Positions 35,860 through 43,042 of a stretch of 64,000 nt of DNA are shown here, piece after piece. The notes beneath the pieces are model-generated. The model made no database searches. It saw only the letters and a list, made by a program, of their open reading frames with translations, and was not told the origin of the DNA. Source of the DNA: Elusimicrobium sp. An273 (lineage in GTDB: Bacteria; Elusimicrobiota; Elusimicrobia; Elusimicrobiales; Elusimicrobiaceae); NCBI RefSeq assembly GCF_002159705.1, contig NZ_NFJD01000004.1:1-64000 (forward strand). The letters run 5' to 3'. Within the stretch, counting starts at the first letter, position 1, and each line of letters starts with the position of its first letter. Position numbers and translations under genes: made by a program.

Positions 35860-36763
35860 AAATAAAAAAATTGTGTTTGAGGGTTATTCCCGCCGGCTGG
35901 ACGTGTTCGCCGCCGACGAACTGGCGGATTTTTCGCGCGCCATCGTGCAAAAAATGATTAAAGACGGCAAAATCACCGTCAACGGCAAAAAGGTAAAACC
36001 GTCTTGGCCGCTGACCCCCGGCGAAGTGGTGGAAATAGAAATGCCGCACCCCCAAGCCAAAACCGATTTGAACGATTTAATTATTCACGACGCCAAAGAT
36101 TTTTTTGTACTCATTAAACCTGCCGGCATGCTGGTGCACCCGCAAAGCCCGGTGTGGGAAGAACACCCCGAAGCGGTGTTCTCGTCGGAAGAAACCTTGG
36201 TGTCCGTTATTTTGGCTAATCCCCCCAAAGGCTTTGACCTTTCCACTCCGCGCGCCGGGCTGGTACACCGCTTAGACCGCGAAACCAGCGGCGTCATGCT
36301 GGTGGCCAAAAACCCCGAATTTCAGGCCGAAATGGTGGCACTGTTTGCCAACCGCGAAGTGCACAAAACGTATCATTCCATTGCCTGCGGCGAAGTACCC
36401 GACGACGAAGGCACAATAGACGTTCCCATCGGGCGCGTGGCGGGCGGCAAGATAAAAGCGTCCGACGTGGGGCGCGAAGCCGTAACCGATTATAAAGTGC
36501 TGGAGCGCAAAAACGGATTTACCTACATTGAGCTCTACCCCCGCACCGGCCGCACCAATCAGCTGCGCGTGCATTTAAGCTGGCTGGGATACCCCGTACT
36601 GGGGGACTGGCTCTACCGCGGGGCCACGGCAGAACGCCTGATGCTCCATGCCCGGCGGATTGAATTTAAACATCCGTTTACGGGCAAGGCACTTAAGTTT
36701 GAGGCACCCGTCCCGCCGGATTTTAAGGCGGCCTGGAAACGCGTAACCACTCCCGAAAAATAA
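35852..36763 (+). CDS. RluA/RluD-family pseudouridine synthase
   Basis: 303 residues. N-terminal S4 RNA-binding domain (about 10-70), then the RluA catalytic domain with the aspartate in GLVHRLDRETSGVMLVAK and the later RTGRTNQLRVH. It isomerises uridine in rRNA or tRNA. RluD is closest in layout, but the exact sites cannot be told. It ends the eno-ftsB-MBL-lgt operon; a terminator follows at 36777. Confidence 0.93.
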   Translation: MAENKKIVFEGYSRRLDVFAADELADFSRAIVQKMIKDGKITVNGKKVKPSWPLTPGEVVEIEMPHPQAKTDLNDLIIHDAKDFFVLIKPAGMLVHPQSPVWEEHPEAVFSSEETLVSVILANPPKGFDLSTPRAGLVHRLDRETSGVMLVAKNPEFQAEMVALFANREVHKTYHSIACGEVPDDEGTIDVPIGRVAGGKIKASDVGREAVTDYKVLERKNGFTYIELYPRTGRTNQLRVHLSWLGYPVLGDWLYRGATAERLMLHARRIEFKHPFTGKALKFEAPVPPDFKAAWKRVTTPEK

Positions 36764-36776
36764 ACCTTTCCTCAAG

Positions 36777-36805
36777 CGCGCACGAAACCCTCGTGCGCGT
36801 TTTTG
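36777..36805 (+). terminator. Terminator of the eno operon
   Basis: Stem CGCGCACGA/TCGTGCGCG with loop AACCC, followed by five T. Confidence 0.8.
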
Positions 36806-36862
36806 TCTTCCAAAACTAATTAATTTTTGGGCTTTTGTTTGCCCGCCAAATCGGTTAAGCTG

Positions 36863-36984
36863 TAAAAAAGCGGCACGCGGCCGCTTGATTTCCCCTTCTA
36901 TTTTATCCGCCCGACTGCGAGAGGGGACTCGCCTTCGGGCTTATGCTAAAAGGCCCTGTTCCCGTGGGAAGGACAGGGCCTTTT
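36863..36984 (-). ncRNA. Candidate structured non-coding RNA
   Basis: No protein gene fits here, but the stretch is built of hairpins. On the minus strand: AAAAGGCCCTGT/ACAGGGCCTTTT (36984-36948), then GCCCGA/TCGGGC enclosing GGCGAG/CTCGC (36940-36911), then a terminator AAGCGGC/GCCGCTT followed by six T (36886-36863). The loop CCCCT of the second hairpin could pair with AGGGG downstream. This order suggests a minus-strand RNA of about 120 nt. No known family is recognised and no promoter is clear. Confidence 0.4.
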
Positions 36985-36991
36985 GCCAAAT

Positions 36992-37020
36992 AAAAAAGCG
37001 CGTGACTGTGCGTCACGCGC
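36992..37020 (-). terminator. Terminator of the GNAT gene
   Basis: Stem GCGCGTGAC/GTCACGCGC (36998-37006 and 37012-37020), followed by six T on the minus strand. Confidence 0.8.
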
Positions 37021-37042
37021 CGGTTGGAAAGGTTGCTTTTGC

Positions 37043-38152
37043 CTACAGGCTTTTTTGATACAGCCGGTAGCGTTTGCTCGGGTGGCAGCCGCATTCCGTA
37101 ATGCCGCGGATGATGCCTTCGTTATCCTCCAGCACCCAAGACAGCTCCGCCTCGTTCCATACGGCTACCCCGTGGTCTATAATATGTTTAATCAAAATTA
37201 AATCAATTCCCCGCTGCCGAAACTGCGGCGAAACACCCAGCATAATCATCCGCGCGTCTTTAATTTTATGCCACGCCCACAGCGCCTTTACCACCCGCCA
37301 GGGATTGACCAGCGAGCCTTTCAGCTCTTTTAACACGTGGTTCATATTGGGAATTAAAATATAAAACCCCGCCGGCACGCCGTCCACTTCCAGCACGCAG
37401 GTGCCCTCGGGCCGGACGACCAGTTTTAATTCTTTTACCACGTCCGCCATTTCCCGCGGGGACATCGGCACAAACCCCCAGTTTTGGGCCCAGGCTTCGT
37501 TATAAATTTTGCGGATAATTTCCGCCTCTTCCGCTATTTTTTTCAAGTTCAGCCGCCGCAGCGTAATGCCTTTTCCGCGGGAGCAGCGCGCACAAACTTT
37601 CAAAAACCGCTCGGAGAATTGGTCGTCTTTCGTGCGGTGAAAAGCCAGCAAGTCTTTTATTTTGGTAAACCCCGCCCCCTCAATCAGTTGGGCGTAGTAG
37701 GGGTAGTTGTAGGGCATCATAATGGCCGGCATGCTGTCAAAGCCGTCTACCAATAGTCCGTAGACGTGGTTGCTGGAAGGGTTGGCCGGGCCGCGCACCG
37801 CGCTGACGCCTTTGCCGCGCAGCCACGTTTCGCCCGCCGCAAACAGCGCGTCAGCAACCTCTTGGCTGTTGATACAGTCAAAAAAACCAAAAAATCCGAT
37901 GTTTTCCTTTTGGTATTCGTTATGCGCCCGGTTGACAAGCGCCATCAGCCGCCCGACGGGTTTGCCGTCTTGGAAAGCCATAAATAAGGCCCGCTCGCCG
38001 TGCGTCCAAAACACGTTTTTCCGGCTGATTAAATGCGCCGTATCGGCTTTCAAATCCCCCACCCAATACGGGTCATTCTTATAAAGTTGAAACGGAAAAT
38101 CTACAAATTGGTCTAATTCCTGCTCGCTTAATTGCCGCACCGTAACTGCCAT
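37043..38152 (-). CDS. GNAT-family acyltransferase (YghO-like), possible ceramide synthase
   Basis: 369 residues. The N-terminal part (FVDFPFQLYKNDPYWVGDL, then RGPANPSSNHVYGLL near residue 120) and a C-terminal acetyltransferase-like fold (LVVRPEGTCVLEVDGVPAGF; MIMLGVSPQFRQRGI for acyl-CoA binding) are typical of large YghO-like proteins annotated as N-acetyltransferases. As I recall, the Caulobacter bacterial ceramide synthase belongs to a GNAT branch of this sort, and here the gene directly follows a serine-palmitoyltransferase-like gene. N-acylation of a sphingoid base is therefore a candidate role, not proven. The ribosome site is GGAGG; a terminator separates it from the upstream gene. 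Confidence 0.7.
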   Translation of the reverse strand: MAVTVRQLSEQELDQFVDFPFQLYKNDPYWVGDLKADTAHLISRKNVFWTHGERALFMAFQDGKPVGRLMALVNRAHNEYQKENIGFFGFFDCINSQEVADALFAAGETWLRGKGVSAVRGPANPSSNHVYGLLVDGFDSMPAIMMPYNYPYYAQLIEGAGFTKIKDLLAFHRTKDDQFSERFLKVCARCSRGKGITLRRLNLKKIAEEAEIIRKIYNEAWAQNWGFVPMSPREMADVVKELKLVVRPEGTCVLEVDGVPAGFYILIPNMNHVLKELKGSLVNPWRVVKALWAWHKIKDARMIMLGVSPQFRQRGIDLILIKHIIDHGVAVWNEAELSWVLEDNEGIIRGITECGCHPSKRYRLYQKSL

Positions 38153-38171
38153 ACACCAATCCTCCCCAAAG

Positions 38172-38203
38172 AAAAACCCCGCTCCTGCATTTGCGGAGCG
38201 GGG
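38172..38203 (-). terminator. Terminator between the SPT-like and GNAT genes
   Basis: Stem CCCCGCTCC/GGAGCGGGG (38177-38185 and 38195-38203), with five T after it on the minus strand. Confidence 0.8.
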
Positions 38204-38211
38204 TGTTAAAA

Positions 38212-39402
38212 CTATTTAATCACGCCGATGGAACGGCCCGCTTGGGCAAAGGCGTCAATAATCTTTGCCACGTGTTCATCGGTATGGGTGGCCATCAGCG
38301 TCAAACGCATCAGCGCGTGGCCGGGCGGCACCGCCGGGCTGACGACCGGGTTGGAGAAAATGCCCAACTCGTGCAGCGCGCGCCACATTTTAAAGCAGTT
38401 TTCGTTGCTGCCCACGTGCACCGGCAAAATAGGCGTAGTGCTGGTTCCCAAATCAAAGCCCAGGTCTTCCAAGCCTTTTTTGAGTTTCGCCGTCAGGCGG
38501 AACAGATTGTCGCGGCGGGAAGTGTCGTTTTCAATCAGCTCCAGCGCCTTGGTAATGGAAGCCACGGAAGCCGGCGGCAGCGCCGCGGAGAAAATTTGGC
38601 TGCGGGCGTTGTGGCGGATATAATGGATGATGTCCGCATCCCCCACGACAAATCCGCCCACGGTGGCAAACGTTTTGGAACAGGTGCCTACCACCAAATC
38701 CACTTCGCCGTTTTCCAGGCCGAAGTATTCGCAGGTGCCGCGCCCCGTTTTGCCGATAATGCCCGTGGCGTGCGCGTCGTCCACCATAATGCGCGCCCCG
38801 TATTTGCGGGCGATTTTGACAATTTCCGGCAGAGGGCAAATGTCCCCTTCCATGCTAAACACGCCGTCTACAATAATCAGTTTGCCGGATTCTTCGGGCA
38901 GTTTGGATAAAACGCGGTCTAAATCGGCCGGATCGTTGTGTTTAAAGCGCACCATTTCCCCGTCGGAAAGTTTCACGCCGTCCAAAATGCTGGCGTGATC
39001 CAATTTATCCACGATGGCATAGTCGCCTTTTTTGACCAAGCAAGACACGACGCCCAAGTTCATCTGATATCCGGTAGAGAAAATAAGCCCCGCTTCTTTG
39101 CGTTTGAACCGGGCCAAACGCGCCTCCAGTTCATCGGCGGCTTTGGTGTTCCCGTTTAAAAAGCGCGAGCCGGCACAGCCGGTGCCGTATTTCAGGGCCG
39201 CTTCGCTGGCCGCTTTTTTCATTTCGGGATCGTCCGCCAACCCCAGGTAATTGTTGGAACCGGCCATAATATATTTTTTGCCGCCCAACATTACTTCCGG
39301 CCCCTGCGCGGATTCAATCGGCTGGAAATAGCCGTAAATCCCCATGCGCATAGCCAGTTTGGCGTCCTTGTAATTCCTGCATTTCTCAAAAATATCAGAC
39401 AT
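38212..39402 (-). CDS. Alpha-oxoamine synthase, serine palmitoyltransferase-like
   Basis: 396 residues, PLP enzyme that condenses an amino acid with an acyl thioester. AGSNNYLGL, YGTGCAGSRFLNG, VDDAHATG and the PLP lysine in GTCSKTFATVGGF are clear. GSRFLNG and the N-terminal YGYFQPIES/GSNNYLGL region resemble serine palmitoyltransferases of Bacteroides more than KBL or BioF, so 3-ketosphinganine synthesis is my first guess; 2-amino-3-ketobutyrate ligase is the alternative. The ATG at 39402 has GAGGA before it. It is downstream of accB-accC-rfaE2 and upstream of the GNAT gene. Confidence 0.8.
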   Translation of the reverse strand: MSDIFEKCRNYKDAKLAMRMGIYGYFQPIESAQGPEVMLGGKKYIMAGSNNYLGLADDPEMKKAASEAALKYGTGCAGSRFLNGNTKAADELEARLARFKRKEAGLIFSTGYQMNLGVVSCLVKKGDYAIVDKLDHASILDGVKLSDGEMVRFKHNDPADLDRVLSKLPEESGKLIIVDGVFSMEGDICPLPEIVKIARKYGARIMVDDAHATGIIGKTGRGTCEYFGLENGEVDLVVGTCSKTFATVGGFVVGDADIIHYIRHNARSQIFSAALPPASVASITKALELIENDTSRRDNLFRLTAKLKKGLEDLGFDLGTSTTPILPVHVGSNENCFKMWRALHELGIFSNPVVSPAVPPGHALMRLTLMATHTDEHVAKIIDAFAQAGRSIGVIK

Positions 39403-39464
39403 GTTTTTATCCTCGTGGCGCAACAACCCGCGCCGCGGCGCCCCCAACGGAGGCCGCGTGGCGG

Positions 39465-39929
39465 TTATTTACTAACCTTTTTAATTATATTTGTGGTGGA
39501 ACGCCCTTTTAACAACGGGAAACGTACCACTTTTTTTGCAAATTCGCGGCCGACGATTTCGTCGGTCTTGTAATCGCCGCCCTTTACCAATACGTCCGGG
39601 CGGACGAGTTTAATCAGCTCATACGGCGTGTCTTGCTCAAAAATGCTCACGGCCGACACGCTCTCCAACCCGCCCAACACCAACGCGCGATCCGCTTGTG
39701 TGTTGACCGGACGGCTGGGCCCTTTTAACCGGCGCACGGAGGCATCGCTGTTCAGCCCCACCACCAGCACATCCCCTTTGGAGCGGGCAAACTCCAGCAC
39801 GCTTACGTGTCCGGCGTGCAAAATATCAAAACATCCGTTTGTAAAAACGATTTTCCGGCCGTTTTTGCGGGCTTCTTCCACAAATTTTTTAAGCGCCCGC
39901 GGGCCCAAAATCTTATTTTTTGCTTTCAC
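39465..39929 (-). CDS. rfaE2: Heptose 1-phosphate adenylyltransferase (RfaE2)
   Basis: 154 residues, nucleotidyltransferase fold with the N-terminal [14 protein letters not shown] motif (HxGH) and the C-terminal GRSTTNII loop. It makes ADP-heptose for the lipopolysaccharide core, supporting a Gram-negative outer membrane. The kinase half (RfaE1) is not fused and not in the window. It overlaps the accC 3' end by 17 nt. Confidence 0.92.
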   Translation of the reverse strand: MKAKNKILGPRALKKFVEEARKNGRKIVFTNGCFDILHAGHVSVLEFARSKGDVLVVGLNSDASVRRLKGPSRPVNTQADRALVLGGLESVSAVSIFEQDTPYELIKLVRPDVLVKGGDYKTDEIVGREFAKKVVRFPLLKGRSTTNIIKKVSK

Positions 39930-41304
39930 TTTCTTCCTTCTCTTTGGCCATCATCCGTTCAATAAGACCCGTATCCATATTGCCGCGGATAAAATCTTCG
40001 TTATTGACGATTTTTTGGTGGAAAGGGATCGTGGTCTTTACGCCGCCCACGATAAACTCGCCCAAGCAGCGCCGGCAGCGCGCCAGCAAATGCTCGCGGT
40101 CGGGCGCGGTGATAATCAGCTTGGCGATCAGGCTGTCGTAATAGCTGGGAATGGTGTAGCCCGTGTACATATGGCTGTCCACCCGCACGCCTAAGCCGCC
40201 GGCGGGAATCCATTCTTCAATGGTGCCGGGGCAGGGCGTAAAATTCTTTTCGCTGTCTTCGGCGTTGATGCGGTGCTCAATGGCGTGGCATTTGATGACG
40301 GACGCCTCTTCCTGCGTCAGGTGCAGCGGCTCGCCCTGGGCAATTTGAATTTGCATTTTGACCAAGTCCTGCCCGCAGACCGACTCCGTTACCGGGTGTT
40401 CCACCTGCAGGCGGGTGTTTACTTCCATAAAGTAAAATTCTTTATTCTGCGCCATCAGAAATTCCACCGTGCCCACGCCGCGGTATTTGGCCGCTTTGAC
40501 AAGCTTGCAGGCGGCTTCCTGCAATTTTTGGCGGGTAACCGGATCCACAAACGGGGAAGGCGATTCCTCCACCAGTTTTTGGTGGCGGCGCTGCATGCTG
40601 CAGTCGCGCTCGGCAAAGGCTACCACGTTGCCGTAATTATCCCCCGCCACCTGCACTTCAATGTGGCGCGGATTTAAAACGAGTTTTTCAAAATAAACGC
40701 GGTCGTCGCCAAAGTTGGCTTTGGCTTCGCCCTGGGCCGTTTTCATCATCAGTTCCAAATCTTCTTCTTTCAGGCACGCGCGCATCCCTTTGCCGCCGCC
40801 GCCCAAAGAAGCTTTAATCATAATCGGAAACCCGATTTTGCGGGCCACTTCGCGGAAATTTTTGCCTACCACCCCGTCGGAACCGGGCGTAATCGGCACG
40901 CCGGCTTTGACGGCAATTTCACGCGCGGTGGATTTCACGCCCAGCATTTCAATGGCCTCCGCCGTCGGGCCGATAAACGTCATTCCGGCCTTGGTAACGG
41001 CGGCCGCAAAATCGGCATTTTCGGACAAGAACCCATACCCGGGATGCACGGCGTCGGCGCCGGTAATTTTGCCCGCGGTAACGATGGCGTCAATGTTTAA
41101 ATAGCTGACAGGCGACGGCGCCGCCCCGATGCACACGGCTTCGTCCGCCATGCGCACATGCAGGCTGTTGCGGTCGGCCTCGGAATAAACGGCCACGGAC
41201 TTAATCCCCATTTCTTTTAGCGTGCGGATCACACGCAGGGCAATTTCGCCGCGGTTGGCAATTAAAACTTTTTTAAAAGGAGTAATGGTAACTTTTGCAG
41301 ACAT
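39913..41304 (-). CDS. accC: Biotin carboxylase
   Basis: 463 residues, ATP-grasp enzyme that carboxylates biotin. [64 protein letters not shown] and [15 protein letters not shown] are textbook. It is 9 nt downstream of the accB-like gene. It may serve fatty acid or propionyl-type carboxylation, as the only carboxyltransferase in the window is the PccB-like protein at 6346. Confidence 0.96.
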   Translation of the reverse strand: MSAKVTITPFKKVLIANRGEIALRVIRTLKEMGIKSVAVYSEADRNSLHVRMADEAVCIGAAPSPVSYLNIDAIVTAGKITGADAVHPGYGFLSENADFAAAVTKAGMTFIGPTAEAIEMLGVKSTAREIAVKAGVPITPGSDGVVGKNFREVARKIGFPIMIKASLGGGGKGMRACLKEEDLELMMKTAQGEAKANFGDDRVYFEKLVLNPRHIEVQVAGDNYGNVVAFAERDCSMQRRHQKLVEESPSPFVDPVTRQKLQEAACKLVKAAKYRGVGTVEFLMAQNKEFYFMEVNTRLQVEHPVTESVCGQDLVKMQIQIAQGEPLHLTQEEASVIKCHAIEHRINAEDSEKNFTPCPGTIEEWIPAGGLGVRVDSHMYTGYTIPSYYDSLIAKLIITAPDREHLLARCRRCLGEFIVGGVKTTIPFHQKIVNNEDFIRGNMDTGLIERMMAKEKEESESKK

Positions 41305-41313
41305 TTTCTACTC

Positions 41314-41688
41314 CTATTTCTCAATAAAGAAAAGCGGCAGGCCAAATTCCACCGGCGCCCCTTCCTGCGCCGTAACCACCCGCAATTTGCCGGATACGGG
41401 CGCGGTAATTTTATGTTTTTTGGAGAAGGTTTCCACCACTCCCAACACGTCGCCTTCCTGTACGGACTGACCTTCTTTAAGCACTAAATTTTTGCCTTTG
41501 TCCGCCGCGTGGTAAATGCCGATCGCGGGGGCTGCTACCGCCGTGAGCGAGCAGGAAAAATGCGCCGGCTCCGGCAAAGCTTCGGCGGTTTTTACTTCAA
41601 TGCTTTCGCCGTCTTTTGCGTAGCAGAATTCGGCCAAATCGGTGGTTTTAAGCCAATCGGTTACTTCCGTAATCAGTTTCGTATCCAT
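41314..41688 (-). CDS. accB: BCCP-like protein lacking the biotinyl lysine motif
   Basis: 124 residues. The C-terminal half (about 50-124) is a biotinyl/lipoyl hammerhead: VAAPAIGIYH, LKEGQSVQEGDVLGVVE and ITAPVSGKLRVV align well with AccB. But where AccB has EAMKMMNEI, this protein has ETFSKKHKI: the modified lysine position is S89, with lysines only at 90, 91 and 93. It sits directly before accC. It may be modified one residue away, be an unmodified partner, or be a degenerate copy with a true BCCP elsewhere. The ribosome site is GAGGA. Confidence 0.75.
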   Translation of the reverse strand: MDTKLITEVTDWLKTTDLAEFCYAKDGESIEVKTAEALPEPAHFSCSLTAVAAPAIGIYHAADKGKNLVLKEGQSVQEGDVLGVVETFSKKHKITAPVSGKLRVVTAQEGAPVEFGLPLFFIEK

Positions 41689-41810
41689 AATATCCTCTAG
41701 ACTAAAAGGTTAAAAAATACACTCTGGTTATTTTACCATTTTTAGAGCACGCGCGACATTTTTCCCCCTTTTTCTAACCTCTTTTTGGGGTTTCCCTGGC
41801 GTTTGGAAAA

Positions 41811-41819
41811 TGCTACCGT
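41811..41819 (+). promoter_or_regulatory. Extended -10-like box of tspO, leaderless
   Basis: TGcTACCGT ends 6 nt before the ATG at 41826, the same spacing and a similar sequence as before the ZIP transporter gene. There is no ribosome site. Confidence 0.35.
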
Positions 41820-41825
41820 ACTGCT

Positions 41826-42299
41826 ATGAAATATATCCTGGAATTTTTTAAACTGCTGTTTTGGCTGCTGCTTTGCCAACTGCCCGGCCTTGCCGGAGCC
41901 GCCATGGTACAGCCCAATTTGGGATGGTACCATTCGCTGCAGATGCCCCCTTTCATGCCGCCGGATGCCGCCTTCGGAATGGCGTGGGGCGTCTTATATA
42001 TAGTATTGGGCGTGGCGGGTTTTTTGGCGTTTCGCCAAGGACTCAAAGCCGCCCGCAAACCGCTGATTTTGTTTATCGTCCAGCTCGCGCTTAACGCCCT
42101 GTGGACGCCGGTTTTCTTCGGCAGTCATAACCCGGCTTGGGCGATGGTCATTCTGCTGGCCATGTTGGCAGAAGGCGCCTGGCTGGCCTGCGCCTTGCGG
42201 CAAAAAAGCCGGGCGGCCGCATGGCTGATGCTGCCCTACGGCGCGTGGTTAATTTACGCCGGCTATTTAAATGCGGGCATGTGGCTGTTAAATGCCTAA
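41826..42299 (+). CDS. tspO: TspO/MBR family membrane protein
   Basis: 157 residues with five membrane helices. Family residues are visible: PNLGWYHSLQMPPFMPPDAAFGMAW, LNALWTPVFFG and PYGAWLIYAGYLN. TspO proteins bind porphyrins and sterols and take part in stress or tetrapyrrole control; the role in an anaerobe is unknown. It is a single gene with its own promoter and a terminator at 42322. Confidence 0.92.
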   Translation: MKYILEFFKLLFWLLLCQLPGLAGAAMVQPNLGWYHSLQMPPFMPPDAAFGMAWGVLYIVLGVAGFLAFRQGLKAARKPLILFIVQLALNALWTPVFFGSHNPAWAMVILLAMLAEGAWLACALRQKSRAAAWLMLPYGAWLIYAGYLNAGMWLLNA

Positions 42300-42319
42300 C
42301 CCCGGCTTATCTCTTACAC

Positions 42320-42354
42320 TTAAAAAGCCCTCTTTAATAGAGGGCTTTTTAAGT
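42320..42354. terminator. Bidirectional terminator
   Basis: Stem AAAAAGCCCTCT/AGAGGGCTTTTT (42322-42333 and 42339-42350) between the convergent tspO and small membrane protein genes. Confidence 0.85.
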
Positions 42355-42368
42355 AAAAGTCGGGCGGA

Positions 42369-42626
42369 TTATTTAGCTCGGTAATGTTTAATCACGTCCA
42401 TTCCCAGTTTCATTACTTTATAAAACGTGGAATCCAACAACGTAGACACATTGTCTATTAAATCAAACGCGCTTTTGGTTTTGTCCACATTCTCCGCCGT
42501 GGAAACCGCCAGATATTCCACCGCTTCGGCCGTGCGCGTAATTTGCAAAAATGCCCGCACCGCAAACACCACAAATACGATAAAAGCGACTACCGCCGCC
42601 AGCACACACCACTGATAAAAATCCAT
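42369..42626 (-). CDS. Small membrane protein with helical tail
   Basis: 85 residues: one membrane helix (about 6-28), then an amphipathic helical region (ITRTAEAVEYLAVSTAENVD, then LLDSTFYKVMKLG). The pattern is reminiscent of DUF948-type proteins but shorter. The ribosome site is GGGGGA. Function unknown. Confidence 0.65.
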   Translation of the reverse strand: MDFYQWCVLAAVVAFIVFVVFAVRAFLQITRTAEAVEYLAVSTAENVDKTKSAFDLIDNVSTLLDSTFYKVMKLGMDVIKHYRAK

Positions 42627-43042
42627 ACGTCCCCCTTTCCAGCCTTTTTTCTTATTTTAGACACTTCCTCCGTTTCCGTCAAGCCCCGAAAGAGATTATG
42701 TTTTCCTTTCTGTGACGCCAAAATACGCTGCCCGCAGGCTTTGGAACGCACCGGAAATATAGGACTTTTTTGGCTTTTTATCTATTTTTTAAAGATAATT
42801 TTTATAGGTCTTTAAAATGTTTGACAAGCCCCTTAGTTATTAGTAATAATTACTATTAAGAAAAGCTTTTTCTCTTTTCTTAATAGTACGAAAAAAAGCA
42901 TTTTCTCCGACGGTAAAAAACTTTTTTTGTAATTGTTTGAAATTCAAAATCAGACGGGATTTGCAATTTTGGTTTGTTTATGCCAAAATTTTAGAAGTCG
43001 TTAGTTTTAAACGGCCAATTATTTCTACCAGGACAACAAATT
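42627..43042 (+). promoter_or_regulatory. nrdD promoter and long structured leader
   Basis: There is no gene in these 416 bases. A promoter TTGACA (42821-42826), 17 nt, TAATAA (42844-42849) starts a 5' leader of about 185 nt before nrdD. A perfect 15-bp inverted repeat (42851-42865 and 42874-42888, arms TACTATTAAGAAAAG and its complement) covers the start site and could be a repressor operator or an mRNA hairpin. A second hairpin AATTTTGG/CCAAAATT lies at about 42966-42992. Nothing recognisable is seen in 42627-42820. Confidence 0.55.

Noticed and set aside
36863-36984. 6S RNA, SRP RNA or tmRNA
   Set aside because: There is no long bubbled hairpin, no conserved SRP loop and no tRNA-like ends.
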